A DNA stretch of 64,000 nt from Lacisediminihabitans sp040549465. Its GTDB lineage: Bacteria > Actinomycetota > Actinomycetes > Actinomycetales > Microbacteriaceae. Below the pieces are notes generated by a model. The model worked only from the letters and a program-made list of their open reading frames with translations. It did not search any database and had not been told where the DNA came from. The position numbers were made by a program, and so were the translations under genes. Positions 34,131 through 42,794 of this stretch are shown here, piece by piece; position 1 is the stretch's first letter; each line of letters starts with the position of its first letter. The stretch spans positions 62,001-126,000 of the forward strand of contig NZ_JBEPTL010000001.1 in the NCBI RefSeq assembly GCF_040549465.1. The letters run 5' to 3'.

Positions 34131-34840
34131 CGGGGCCTCGGCGCGCGTGCCCGCAACGGGTCGACGCCCTTGGGGATCGGCAGCTGATTCTTGCCGAGAG
34201 AGCTCAGGCGATTGCTCACGGCATAGATCTCGGACTTGTTGAGCGAGCGCTTGAGACGCGCCATGCGGCCGGCCAGTTTATGCAGCGGCACGGAGTCGTC
34301 ATCCGGTCCGACGTGCAGAAAGTTGACCGCGACGTTCGGCAGGATGCGGGTGACTCGCCTACGCTCCTCGTCGAGCATCTTCTGCGTGCGTGACTTCGGG
34401 CCTTCGCCGATCAGCACGACACCGCCGTTGCCAACGGCTCGGTAGACAGCATCCTGGGTCTTCGGGCTGACGGCTACCGGCATTTCGCTAGCGGTCCAGC
34501 CACGGCGGAGAGAGCTCTTGAGAACGGCGCCGACAGCACCGGGCTGACCCTCAATCTGCGAATAGGCGGCCTTCTCGGCCAGGCGGCCGAGCACGATCAG
34601 GAAGAGCAGTACACCGGCGAGAACGCCGGCGACAATCCACAGGACGAAACCGAAGACTGCTTCGCCGGACAGGATGATGCCGGCCACGATTCCGAGGAGC
34701 ACCGGTGCGAAGAACGCGAGGGCCATCCACCAGATCGCTGTCGAATCCTGCCGACGGGTCATCTGGAAGACCTGGTACATCTGCTTCAGACGACCGGGCT
34801 CTTTCGCTGGCTTGGGAGCCGAAGTTGAGGTACGTGCCAT
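34127..34840 (-). CDS. DUF4191 membrane protein
   Basis: A 237-residue protein, starting MARTSTSAPKPAKEPGRLKQ, with two membrane helices (about 40-60 and 65-88, the latter FGFVLWIVAGVLAGVLLFLIV) and a cytosolic domain with EGQPGAVGAVL, RRGW and the basic end LPIPKGVDPLRARAPRPR. This matches the actinobacterial DUF4191 family, regularly encoded after lipB-lipA as here. ATG 34840 is 4 bases after the lipA stop but also has its own TATCCT box, so it may be transcribed separately as well. The function is unknown. Confidence 0.87.
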   Translation of the reverse strand: MARTSTSAPKPAKEPGRLKQMYQVFQMTRRQDSTAIWWMALAFFAPVLLGIVAGIILSGEAVFGFVLWIVAGVLAGVLLFLIVLGRLAEKAAYSQIEGQPGAVGAVLKSSLRRGWTASEMPVAVSPKTQDAVYRAVGNGGVVLIGEGPKSRTQKMLDEERRRVTRILPNVAVNFLHVGPDDDSVPLHKLAGRMARLKRSLNKSEIYAVSNRLSSLGKNQLPIPKGVDPLRARAPRPR

Positions 34841-34844
34841 GTGT

Positions 34845-35834
34845 CTAGGATACGGCCTGAGCAAAGCCGAGCGAAGCATCTGCCAGGTGGCGGAGCGACT
34901 CAGGAACCTCACGCTGCTTGGTGACCATGGACTTGGCCCACAGCCGACCGGCCCGGTAGGAGGAGCGCACCAGTGGTCCGGCGAGCACACCGAGGAAACC
35001 GATCTCCTCGGCTTCAACCTTCATCTCGAGGAATTCCTCCGGGTGAACCCAGCGCGCAACAGGAAGATGGCGGGGACTCGGGCGCAGGTACTGGGTGATC
35101 GTGATGATGTCCGTGCCTGCGTCATGCAGATCGTGAAGCGCCTGGCTGACCTCTGCGCGCTCCTCGCCCATGCCGAGGATCAGGTTCGATTTGGTGATGA
35201 GGCCAGCTGCGCGACCCTGGGTGAGAACGTCGAGTGATCGCTCGTAGCGAAACGCGGGGCGGATCCGTTTGAAGATCCGTGGCACCGTTTCGACGTTGTG
35301 GGCGAATACCTCTGGTCGGGAGGAGAAGACCTCGCCGAGCAGGTCGGGATTGCCGGAGAAATCGGTGGCGAGGATCTCGACTCCTGTGCCGGGGGACTTG
35401 GCATGGATCTGCCGCACCGTCTCGGCGTGCAACCACGCTCCCTCGTCGGGCAGGTCATCACGGGCCACCCCGGTGACCGTGGCATAGCGCAGGTTCATGG
35501 CCACGACCGACTCCGCGACCCGCCGTGGTTCGTCCCTGTCGTAGTCTGCCGGCTTGCCGGTGTCGATCTGGCAGAAGTCGCAGCGGCGCGTGCACTGCGA
35601 TCCGCCGATGAGGAAGGTGGCCTCTCGATCTTCCCAGCATTCGAAGATGTTCGGACAGCCGGCCTCCTGGCACACTGTGTGCAGGTTCTCGCCCTTCACC
35701 AGCTCCTGCAGCTGCAGGTACTCCGGTCCCATCTTCGCGCGGGTCTTGATCCAGTCGGGTTTGCGCTCGATGGGTGTCTCGGCATTGCGGACTTCGAGGC
35801 GCAGCATCCGGCGTCCGTCTGGAGCGGCGGTCAT
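34845..35834 (-). CDS. lipA: lipoyl synthase
   Basis: Radical-SAM enzyme (329 residues) that inserts two sulfurs into octanoyl groups on lipoyl domains. The auxiliary cluster motif is CQEAGCPNIFECW and the radical-SAM motif is CTRRCDFC. The product segment RYERSLDVL and the C-terminal RSSYRAGRLW are present. It overlaps lipB by 4 bases (ATGA) on the same strand, so octanoyl transfer and sulfur insertion are co-expressed. Its clients include the E2 protein at 38025. Confidence 0.97.
   Translation of the reverse strand: MTAAPDGRRMLRLEVRNAETPIERKPDWIKTRAKMGPEYLQLQELVKGENLHTVCQEAGCPNIFECWEDREATFLIGGSQCTRRCDFCQIDTGKPADYDRDEPRRVAESVVAMNLRYATVTGVARDDLPDEGAWLHAETVRQIHAKSPGTGVEILATDFSGNPDLLGEVFSSRPEVFAHNVETVPRIFKRIRPAFRYERSLDVLTQGRAAGLITKSNLILGMGEERAEVSQALHDLHDAGTDIITITQYLRPSPRHLPVARWVHPEEFLEMKVEAEEIGFLGVLAGPLVRSSYRAGRLWAKSMVTKQREVPESLRHLADASLGFAQAVS
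34847..34852 (-). promoter_or_regulatory. -10 box TATCCT of a leaderless DUF4191 promoter
   Basis: On the reverse strand TATCCT lies inside the end of lipA, 6 bases before ATG 34840. No ribosome binding site is seen. Confidence 0.45.
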
Positions 35835-36457
35835 ACTCGTGCTCCGACGACGGTGGCGAAGTGCTGTTCGACGAGCGGCACCAGGTCGGTCGGATCGACG
35901 CGCCTGCTCAGGATCTTCGAGATCGAGGTGACGCCCGCATCCGCCAGGCCACAGGCAACGATGGAGTCGTAGGCGGCGAAGTCGTTGCTGCAGTTGAGTG
36001 AGAATCCGTGCATAGTCACACCCTCAGCCACACGGATGCCGATCGCCGCGATCTTGTCCGTGCCGTCGATCCAGACGCCGGAGCGGCCTTCGACTCGCCC
36101 GGATTTCACCCCGAGCTCGGCCAGGACATCGATGAGCATCGCCTCGAGACGGCGGACGTACCCGACGACGTCGATCGGCTCAGGGAGGCGCAGGATCGGA
36201 TAGCCGACGAGCTGCCCTGGCCCGTGCCAGGTGAGCTTGCCACCGCGATCGACGTCGATGACCGGTGTGCCGTCGACTGGCCGCTCGGATTGCTCCGTGC
36301 GTTTCCCTGCGGTGTAGACCGACGGATGCTCGAGCAGGAGCACGGTGTCGGGTGAGGTTCCGTCGCTGACGGAACGATGGGTTGCGCGTTGCAGCTCAAG
36401 AGCTTGCAGATACGGCACGGAGTTGGCGCTTAGCCCCGCGACGACAAAGTCGACCAC
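35831..36457 (-). CDS. lipB: octanoyltransferase
   Basis: Transfers octanoate from acyl carrier protein to lipoyl domains. The 208-residue protein has LLLEHPSVYTAGKR, DVDRGGKLTWHGPGQLVGYP (catalytic His region), KIAAIGIRV and HGFSLNCSND. The last contains the Cys, and the catalytic Lys is in KIAAIG. GTG 36457 is preceded by a TAGGCT box and not by a Shine-Dalgarno sequence. It overlaps lipA by 4 bases. Confidence 0.96.
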   Translation of the reverse strand: MVDFVVAGLSANSVPYLQALELQRATHRSVSDGTSPDTVLLLEHPSVYTAGKRTEQSERPVDGTPVIDVDRGGKLTWHGPGQLVGYPILRLPEPIDVVGYVRRLEAMLIDVLAELGVKSGRVEGRSGVWIDGTDKIAAIGIRVAEGVTMHGFSLNCSNDFAAYDSIVACGLADAGVTSISKILSRRVDPTDLVPLVEQHFATVVGARV

Positions 36458-36463
36458 TGTGAC

Positions 36464-36469
36464 AGCCTA
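36464..36469 (-). promoter_or_regulatory. -10 box TAGGCT of a leaderless lipB promoter
   Basis: On the reverse strand TAGGCT ends 6 bases before GTG 36457, so the lipB-lipA transcript probably begins at its start codon. Confidence 0.55.
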
Positions 36470-36547
36470 ACCCGCAAACAGACGGCATCTCCTCCACCAG
36501 GTCATCTCACCGTAGATATCCACAGATGGCACAATCGACCCGCGATC

Positions 36548-38017
36548 GTGCAGAATGATGGGCATTCTTGGCCTGTGGATGTCGTCGGCGGGTATCGGTT
36601 GGTGCGCAAGCTCGGCGAAGGAGAGCGAGCCGAGGTTTATCTCGGCCACGCCGGATCAGGGGGCCTTGACGACGCGGAACGCATTGCGGCCGTCAAGGTC
36701 TATCGCTCGACGACCTCGGCGGAGAGCATCGACACCGAAATCGAGGCTTTGGCCCGTGCATCCTCCCGGCATCTGCTCGACCTTCAGGATCTCGCGATAG
36801 CCCCCGATGGGCTTCCCAGCCTGGTGCTGCCACGACTCGGTTCCGGCAGCCTGGCGCGCCTCGTCGACACAAGGTCGTGGCTCGATGCCGGGGAGGTCGT
36901 GACCGCCATCACGCCGATCGCCACCGCGCTCGACGAACTGCACAGAGTCGGCGTCGCACACGGCGGAGTGCAGCTCTCGGCGGTGCTGCTCGACGCAACG
37001 GGAACGCCCGTCCTCGCGGGGTTCGGTCTCGCGCGACTGATCGGGCCGTTTCCGCCCGGCGAGACCGGAAGCAGCCTCACCCCGGCGCAGCTGGAGGAGA
37101 ACGACGAAGTGCTGGGTGACCTGGCCGATCTTGCCGGGATGACACGCGCTCTGCTCGAACGAATCGACGGGCAGACTCCTGCCGTCAGCGATCTGCGTCG
37201 GTGGATCGATGAAACACTTCCTGGGGTCATCCCCGGCAGTTTCGGAACTCAACTCTCGGAACGGCTCTTCGACCTTGCACCAGCCCGACCTCTGGTACTG
37301 CGGAACGCGTCGCCGGAAGGCACCGGTCGAGTTATACCGCTGCGCACAGCCTCGCTGAGTTCATCGGCTCAGGAGAACCGTGACGATGCCGCTCGAGTGC
37401 ACCTGGCGGGCATTCACGTGCCTGAATGGATTGAGGACGTGATGAATGCCTCTCTGGAGTCGCATCCACTTGCCGCGCTTCGCGCGCGTCTGGTTCGGGC
37501 CCTCGCGCCGGTGCGGCGCTCTGTCTGGATTATGGGTGGGATAGGCGTTGCGGCAGTGATCGCAGCCCTGGTGATCCTGCCCGCAGGTCAGGGGACAAAG
37601 GCGGCGTCCAACGGAGCCGAGCCGAGCCGGTCTGCCAGCGCCCAGCCGACGAAGTCGAAACCTCAGCCCGTCGCCACGGAGAAGATCACCGGCGAGGATC
37701 CGCTTGGCGCAGCGGAGCAGTTGCTCGAGGTGCGTCGCTCCTGCCTGTCCAGAAGGTCGGTGACCTGCCTCGATGGAGTGAACCAGAAAGAATCCGCCGC
37801 GATGGACGCAGATGTCGGCCTCATCCGCCGCTTGCAGCAGGGCAAAGACGCATCACCGGACGAGTCGCTCGACGATGTGCAACTCCAGCCGGTCCAGCGG
37901 CTGGGGGACTCGGCAATTGTCGGATTCACGCTTCCCGGGGACGATGCACAACCGGCATCGCTCCTCATGATGAAGAGCGATGCCGGGTGGAGGATCAGGG
38001 ACCTGATCCTGGATTAG
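36548..38017 (+). CDS. membrane-anchored Ser/Thr pseudokinase
   Basis: A 489-residue protein with an N-terminal protein-kinase-like domain (about 13-240), a basic juxtamembrane stretch, one membrane helix (about 326-346, SVWIMGGIGVAAVIAALVIL) and an extracytoplasmic C-domain. The glycine loop (KLGEGERAEVYLG) and the VAIK-type Lys (AAVKVY, residue 50) are kept, but the catalytic HRD is HGG (138-140) and the metal-binding DFG is GFG (158-160). It should bind a partner or nucleotide but not phosphorylate. GTG 36575 is an alternative start. It is divergent from lipB and converges with the E2 gene. The ligand and partner are unknown. Confidence 0.75.
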   Translation: MQNDGHSWPVDVVGGYRLVRKLGEGERAEVYLGHAGSGGLDDAERIAAVKVYRSTTSAESIDTEIEALARASSRHLLDLQDLAIAPDGLPSLVLPRLGSGSLARLVDTRSWLDAGEVVTAITPIATALDELHRVGVAHGGVQLSAVLLDATGTPVLAGFGLARLIGPFPPGETGSSLTPAQLEENDEVLGDLADLAGMTRALLERIDGQTPAVSDLRRWIDETLPGVIPGSFGTQLSERLFDLAPARPLVLRNASPEGTGRVIPLRTASLSSSAQENRDDAARVHLAGIHVPEWIEDVMNASLESHPLAALRARLVRALAPVRRSVWIMGGIGVAAVIAALVILPAGQGTKAASNGAEPSRSASAQPTKSKPQPVATEKITGEDPLGAAEQLLEVRRSCLSRRSVTCLDGVNQKESAAMDADVGLIRRLQQGKDASPDESLDDVQLQPVQRLGDSAIVGFTLPGDDAQPASLLMMKSDAGWRIRDLILD

Positions 38018-38024
38018 TGCGTGA

Positions 38025-39668
38025 TCAGATTCCGAGGTTGCCGGTGAAGTCGCCGCCCTCGAGGCGGTTCTTGACGGCGACGAGGAAACGAGCGGCGTCC
38101 GCTCCATCCACGATGCGGTGGTCGTAAGACAGCGCAAGGTACACCGTCGAGCGGATCGCGATCGAGTCCAGTCCGTCGTTAGTGATAACGACCGGCTTCT
38201 TGGTGACGATACCGGTGCCGAGGATGGCCGACTGGGGGAGAAACACGATCGGAGTGTCGAACAGCGCACCACGCGAACCTGTGTTGGTCAGAGTGAACGT
38301 ACCACCGGCCAGCTCGTCTGGCTTCAGCTTGTTGTCACGAGTGCGAGCCGCGAGGTCGGCGATCTGTGCGGCGAGGCCGGCCAGATCCAGCGAGCTCGCG
38401 TCCCTGATCACCGGGGTCAGCAGTCCGCGTTCCGTGTCGACGGCGATGGAGATGTTCTCCTGCGCTGGATACACGATGGTGTCGCCATCGATCGTCGCGT
38501 TGACGATCGGGTAGGCCTTCAACGCCTCAGCGGCGGCGAGGGCGAAGAACGGAAGGAATGACAGCTTCTGGCCGGTCTTGGCGAGGAAGTCGTCCTTCAC
38601 CTTCGTGCGGAAATTGGCGACGAGAGTCACGTCGACTTCGACGACCGAGGTGAGCTGTGCTGAGGTCTGCATCGAAATGACGGCACGCTCCGCGATCACC
38701 TTGCGGAGGCGGGACATCGGAACACTGGTGCCGCGCAACGGCGACGTTTCGACGGCTGCCGGAGCGGCGGAGGCTGGCGCCTCGACGGTCTCGGTGTCGC
38801 TGGGGGTTCCCGCCGTGAGAACGTCCTGCTTGCGGATGCGACCGCCCACCCCGGAACCGGTGAGGCTGGAGAGATCGATGCCCTTCTCATGCGCGAGCTT
38901 GCGAACGAGCGGGGTCACATAACCGGCGTTGGACGAGTCGGCCACGGCTGGCGCTGCGGGAGCGGCCGGCGCTTCGGAAACGGGCGTGGCCTGGCCGGCG
39001 GCTGGCGCTTCGACAGCGGGTGCCTCTTCGGCTGGCGCGAGAGCCTCAGCGACCGGGGCATCGGGCTGTGGGGCGGCCTCGGTTGCGGGTGCAGTTGCGG
39101 GTGCAGGGTCCACGGCGGCGGCTGGAGCCGGCGGAGTCGGAGCGGTCGGTGCCTCCTCAGCGGGAGCTGGAGCATCCGTCGAAGGAACCTCGGCGCCCGG
39201 GGCTGCCTCGGCATGCTGCTCGGGGGCAGGGGCCTCAGCGGTCGGCTGCTCAGCCGGGGCAGCAGGCTGCTCCGGTGCCGGAGCTTCGGCAGCCGGTGCC
39301 TCGGCAGCCGGAGCTTCCGGGGCTGGCGCTTCGGCAGCCGGTGCCTCGGCGGCGGCAGGAGCCTCTGCAGCCGGAGCTTCCGGGGCTGGCGCTTCGGCGG
39401 CCGGAGCATCAGCGGGCTGTCCGCCGCCCGAGCCATCACCGATGGTGACGAGCGCGGTGCCGACCTCGACGGTGGCATCCTCTGCCACGAGGATCGCCTC
39501 GATCACGCCGGCGATCGGCGACGGGATCTCGGTGTCGACCTTGTCGGTCGAGACTTCGAGCAGTGGCTCGTCGACCTCGACGTGGTCGCCCACGTTCTTC
39601 AACCAGCGGGTTACCGTACCCTCGGTGACACTCTCTCCGAGTGCCGGAAGGTTGACGGATTCGCTCAT
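38025..39668 (-). CDS. sucB: dihydrolipoyl acyltransferase E2 (2-oxoglutarate/pyruvate dehydrogenase)
   Basis: A 547-residue E2 component. A lipoyl domain is at the N-terminus (lipoylated Lys43 in STDKVDTE), then about 150 residues of Ala/Pro/Glu repeats as a flexible linker, a peripheral-subunit-binding domain (YVTPLVRKLAHEKGIDLSSL) and the catalytic domain with the active His in SYDHRIVDGADAARFL. In actinobacteria this lipoyl E2 serves pyruvate dehydrogenase (with AceE) and may be shared with 2-oxoglutarate dehydrogenase, so the symbol follows usual annotation only. AAAGGAG precedes ATG 39668. lpd lies 57 bases upstream on the same strand. Confidence 0.92.
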   Translation of the reverse strand: MSESVNLPALGESVTEGTVTRWLKNVGDHVEVDEPLLEVSTDKVDTEIPSPIAGVIEAILVAEDATVEVGTALVTIGDGSGGGQPADAPAAEAPAPEAPAAEAPAAAEAPAAEAPAPEAPAAEAPAAEAPAPEQPAAPAEQPTAEAPAPEQHAEAAPGAEVPSTDAPAPAEEAPTAPTPPAPAAAVDPAPATAPATEAAPQPDAPVAEALAPAEEAPAVEAPAAGQATPVSEAPAAPAAPAVADSSNAGYVTPLVRKLAHEKGIDLSSLTGSGVGGRIRKQDVLTAGTPSDTETVEAPASAAPAAVETSPLRGTSVPMSRLRKVIAERAVISMQTSAQLTSVVEVDVTLVANFRTKVKDDFLAKTGQKLSFLPFFALAAAEALKAYPIVNATIDGDTIVYPAQENISIAVDTERGLLTPVIRDASSLDLAGLAAQIADLAARTRDNKLKPDELAGGTFTLTNTGSRGALFDTPIVFLPQSAILGTGIVTKKPVVITNDGLDSIAIRSTVYLALSYDHRIVDGADAARFLVAVKNRLEGGDFTGNLGI

Positions 39669-39725
39669 CAGTGTTGCTCCTTTAGACCGGTTCTATTTGT
39701 TTAGCTTAGTTCGCTGCGGCGGAAA

Positions 39726-41099
39726 TCAGAGGGCGTGCAGCGGCTTGCCTGCCAGGTGCAGGAAAGCTTCGCCGAGCGCCTCGTTCTGCGTGGGGTGCGC
39801 GTGAATGAGTGGAGCAACATCCTCCGGGTACGCCTCCCAGTTCACGGCGAGCTGTGCTTCGCCGATCAACTCGCCGACCCTGGCGCCGATCATATGCACG
39901 CCGACGACCGGGCCGTCGTTTACTCGCACGACCTTGATCGACCCGGAAGTGCCGATGATGTGGCTCTTTCCGTTGCCGGCAAGGTTGTAGTCGTAGCTGC
40001 TGACCTTGTCCGCGCCGTACTGCTCCTGTGCCTTGACCTCGGAGAGTCCGACGGACGCGACCTCCGGGTCGGAGTAGGTGACCTTCGGGATGTTGACATC
40101 CTGGATGACGATCGGGTTGAGTCCGGCGATCTCTTCGGCAACGAAGATTCCCTGCTGGAATCCACGGTGTGCGAGCTGGAGTCCTGGCACGATGTCGCCG
40201 ACCGCATAGACGCCGGGGACGTTGGTCGCGAGGCGCTCGTTGGTCAGAACGAACCCTCGGTCCATGCTGACGCCGACCTCTTCGTAGCCCAGGTTGGCGG
40301 TCGACGGCCCGCGGCCGACGGCCACGAGGAGGAGTTCGGCCTCGAAGGTCTGTCCGTCTTCGAGAGTGACGACCACGCCCTCGTCGTTCTGTGCAACGCT
40401 CTGAAAACGCACACCGAGGCTGTAGTTGATGCCGCGCTTGCGGAACGCGCGCTCGAACTGCTTGCTGATCGACTCGTCTTCATTCGGGACGAGGTGGGGG
40501 AGGGCTTCGATGATCTGCACCTCGGCGCCCCAGCTCTTCCAGACGCTGGAGAACTCGACGCCGATGACGCCACCACCGAGAACCAGGACCTTCTTGGGCA
40601 CGAAGTCGAGTTCGAGCGCCTGCTCCGAGGTGATGACCCGACCGCCGATTTCGAGGCCGGGCAGCGAGCGCGAGTAGGAGCCGGTCGCCAGGATGACGTT
40701 CTTACCGACCAGGGTGTCATCGCCGACCTGGACGGAGTTGGCGGAGACGAGACGCCCTTCGCCCTCGATCACCGTGATGCCACGTGCCTTGATGAGGCCC
40801 TGAAGACCCTTGTACTTGCTGGAGACGATGCCTTCGCGATACGCGGTGACCGCGCCGATGTCGATGCCGTCGAAGGTGGAGGTGACCCCGTACTTCGCGG
40901 ACTCGCGCGTGACATCCGCGACCTCGGCGGAGTGGAGGAGTGCCTTGGTCGGAATGCAACCGACGTGGAGGCAGGTGCCGCCAAGTTTTCCTTTTTCGAC
41001 GAGGGCCACGGAGAAGCCCAATTGGCTCGCGCGCAGGGCTGCGGCATAGCCGCCGCTTCCTGCTCCGAGGATCACAATGTCAAAGTTCTGTTCCGACAC
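39726..41099 (-). CDS. lpdA: dihydrolipoyl dehydrogenase E3
   Basis: FAD enzyme (457 residues) that reoxidises the lipoyl groups of E2. It has the FAD loop VILGAGSGGYAAALRA, the redox disulfide GGTCLHVGCIPTKALL, the NAD loop VLVLGGGVIGVEFSSVW, the second FAD motif VYAVGDIVPGLQLAHRG and the dimer-interface catalytic pair in HAHPTQNEALGEA. GTG 41099 is preceded by AGGGAG. It is the first gene of an lpd-sucB unit, and the LipB/LipA products 2 kb away modify its partner. Confidence 0.97.
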   Translation of the reverse strand: MSEQNFDIVILGAGSGGYAAALRASQLGFSVALVEKGKLGGTCLHVGCIPTKALLHSAEVADVTRESAKYGVTSTFDGIDIGAVTAYREGIVSSKYKGLQGLIKARGITVIEGEGRLVSANSVQVGDDTLVGKNVILATGSYSRSLPGLEIGGRVITSEQALELDFVPKKVLVLGGGVIGVEFSSVWKSWGAEVQIIEALPHLVPNEDESISKQFERAFRKRGINYSLGVRFQSVAQNDEGVVVTLEDGQTFEAELLLVAVGRGPSTANLGYEEVGVSMDRGFVLTNERLATNVPGVYAVGDIVPGLQLAHRGFQQGIFVAEEIAGLNPIVIQDVNIPKVTYSDPEVASVGLSEVKAQEQYGADKVSSYDYNLAGNGKSHIIGTSGSIKVVRVNDGPVVGVHMIGARVGELIGEAQLAVNWEAYPEDVAPLIHAHPTQNEALGEAFLHLAGKPLHAL

Positions 41100-41201
41100 T
41101 CAGCGGCTCCCTTTGGTTCCCAGGATTCAGTGCGTTAGTCCCGCCAGCGTGATGGGCGGCAGACTGCAAAGGCTCGATTTTTTCCAGCCACAATGACCTT
41201 A

Positions 41202-42692
41202 CTACGCGTGGGAAATGTCCTCGGCCAGTGCGAGGAGCGCCCGCACAGCCACACCGGTCGGCCCCGTGCCCGTGAAGCCGTATCCGGCGCCCGAATTGTT
41301 TGCCGAACCCGCGATGTCGATGTGCGCCCACGGGATCCTGCCCGTCTCCGGTGCCTCGCGAGTACCGATGAACTCCTGCAGGAACACTCCGGCGAGGAGC
41401 ATTCCGCCCGCGGTATTGCCGATCTTGGCGTTGGCGATGTCGGCAACATCGGAATTCAGCAGGGAACGCAGCTCGCCAGGGAGCGGCATCGGCCAGAAGA
41501 GCTCTCCCTCGGTTTTCGCAACCGCGACCACTTGGGCGACCAGTTCGTCGTCTCCCATCACGCCCGAGTACCGGTCGCCGAGAGCAACTCGCGCCGCGCC
41601 GGTGAGCGTCGCCACATCGATGATCGCGTCGGGGTGTTCTTCACCGGCGGCGACCAGGCCGTCTGCCATCACGAGCCGCCCCTCGGCATCCGTGTTGAGC
41701 ACCTCAACGGTCGTGCCGCCACGAATACGGAGTACGTCATTCGGTCGTATCGCGGAGCCGCTCGGCATGTTCTCCGCAATACACAGCCACGCGGTCAGGC
41801 GGAGGTCGAGGCCCAGCTCCGCCGCAGCGAAAACGACGGCCATGACGGTGGCCGCACCGGTCATGTCGTATTTCATCCCGACCATGGATGCCCCGGGCTT
41901 CAACGAGAGTCCGCCCGTGTCGAAAGTGATGCCCTTGCCGACCAGCGCGAGATGTCGGGTGGCTTCCGCGGGGGAATAACTGATCTTGACGAGCCGAGGA
42001 CCACGCGTGGAACCGGCGCCCACGCCGAGGATGCCGCCGAAACCGCCCACCTCGAGAGCGGCTTCGTCCAGGACCTCCAGCGTCACCGGCAAGTCTGCGG
42101 CGAGTTCGACCACCGCGTCGGCGAAGGATTCAGGGTAGAGGTCGGAGGGCGGCGCGTTCACCAGGTTTCGCACGCTGTGGATCGCGGTCGCTACGGCGCC
42201 AGCGCGCGACAGCGCGGAGTTGGACGTTATCGCGGTCACGACAGTGACAGATGGTGCGGGAAGCTTGGTCGCTTCCAGTGACGAGGAGCGGTACTCCGTG
42301 TAGGCGTAACTACCGATCGCCGCGCCCTCCAGCACGGCGAGCAACTCCGCCGGCGTGCTGATCGGAAGTGCGAGCGCGAGGGTGTCGATGCCGGTGACCC
42401 TGCGGGTGGCCGTTCCCGCCGCATAGCGGAGCGAGTCGACTGTCGCAGACCCTGAGCCCAGGCCGACGAGGGCGATGCTGCCCGCGGCGATATTCTCGGC
42501 CGGCAGGCGGACCACCTCGTCCTTCCCGCCGGTGACTGCTATCGATGCGAGTGACGATCGCAACCCGTCGAAAGCGGGATCGTCCGTGTGAAGAATGGGT
42601 CCACCATCCGAGGATCCAACCCCTAACACCAGCACATCGGCGGAGACGGAGGTGATCGATTCGTTGCTGAGCGAGAGGGAGGGGACAGTCAT
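41202..42692 (-). CDS. pepA: leucyl aminopeptidase (M17)
   Basis: Cytosolic di-metal aminopeptidase (496 residues). The C-terminal catalytic domain has VGKGITFDTGG with metal ligands, KYDMTGAA, the signature NTDAEGRLVMAD and GYGFTGTGP near the end. The N-terminal macro-like domain is present and divergent. ATG 42692 has no ribosome binding site but has a TACGAT box 6 bases upstream. It is divergent from the PAC2 gene, with a leaderless promoter on each side. Confidence 0.94.
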   Translation of the reverse strand: MTVPSLSLSNESITSVSADVLVLGVGSSDGGPILHTDDPAFDGLRSSLASIAVTGGKDEVVRLPAENIAAGSIALVGLGSGSATVDSLRYAAGTATRRVTGIDTLALALPISTPAELLAVLEGAAIGSYAYTEYRSSSLEATKLPAPSVTVVTAITSNSALSRAGAVATAIHSVRNLVNAPPSDLYPESFADAVVELAADLPVTLEVLDEAALEVGGFGGILGVGAGSTRGPRLVKISYSPAEATRHLALVGKGITFDTGGLSLKPGASMVGMKYDMTGAATVMAVVFAAAELGLDLRLTAWLCIAENMPSGSAIRPNDVLRIRGGTTVEVLNTDAEGRLVMADGLVAAGEEHPDAIIDVATLTGAARVALGDRYSGVMGDDELVAQVVAVAKTEGELFWPMPLPGELRSLLNSDVADIANAKIGNTAGGMLLAGVFLQEFIGTREAPETGRIPWAHIDIAGSANNSGAGYGFTGTGPTGVAVRALLALAEDISHA

Positions 42693-42698
42693 CCCGCC

Positions 42699-42704
42699 AT
42701 CGTA
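42699..42704 (-). promoter_or_regulatory. -10 box TACGAT of a leaderless pepA promoter
   Basis: On the reverse strand TACGAT lies 6 bases before ATG 42692, without a Shine-Dalgarno sequence. Confidence 0.5.
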
Positions 42705-42782
42705 TCCGCCGGGATTCCTCGTGTTCGCTCACGGCATGAAGGCAGGATGCCCGAACCGGGGCTGGCTCTCGAGGGCCGTGAT

Positions 42783-42788
42783 TAGAGT
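42783..42788 (+). promoter_or_regulatory. -10 box TAGAGT of a leaderless PAC2 promoter
   Basis: TAGAGT lies 6 bases before ATG 42795, without a Shine-Dalgarno sequence. Confidence 0.55.
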
Positions 42789-42794
42789 TAAACC

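Noticed and set aside
39180..39420. tandem repeat tract of GCC/GCT-rich units
   Set aside because: This is the Ala/Pro/Glu linker of the E2 protein and not an independent DNA repeat.
39735..41138. 467-codon open frame antisense to lpd
   Set aside because: It is a shadow of a certain dihydrolipoyl dehydrogenase; no family motif is visible in the antisense product.
41193..42281. long antisense frame over pepA
   Set aside because: It is a shadow of the aminopeptidase with no start signal of its own.
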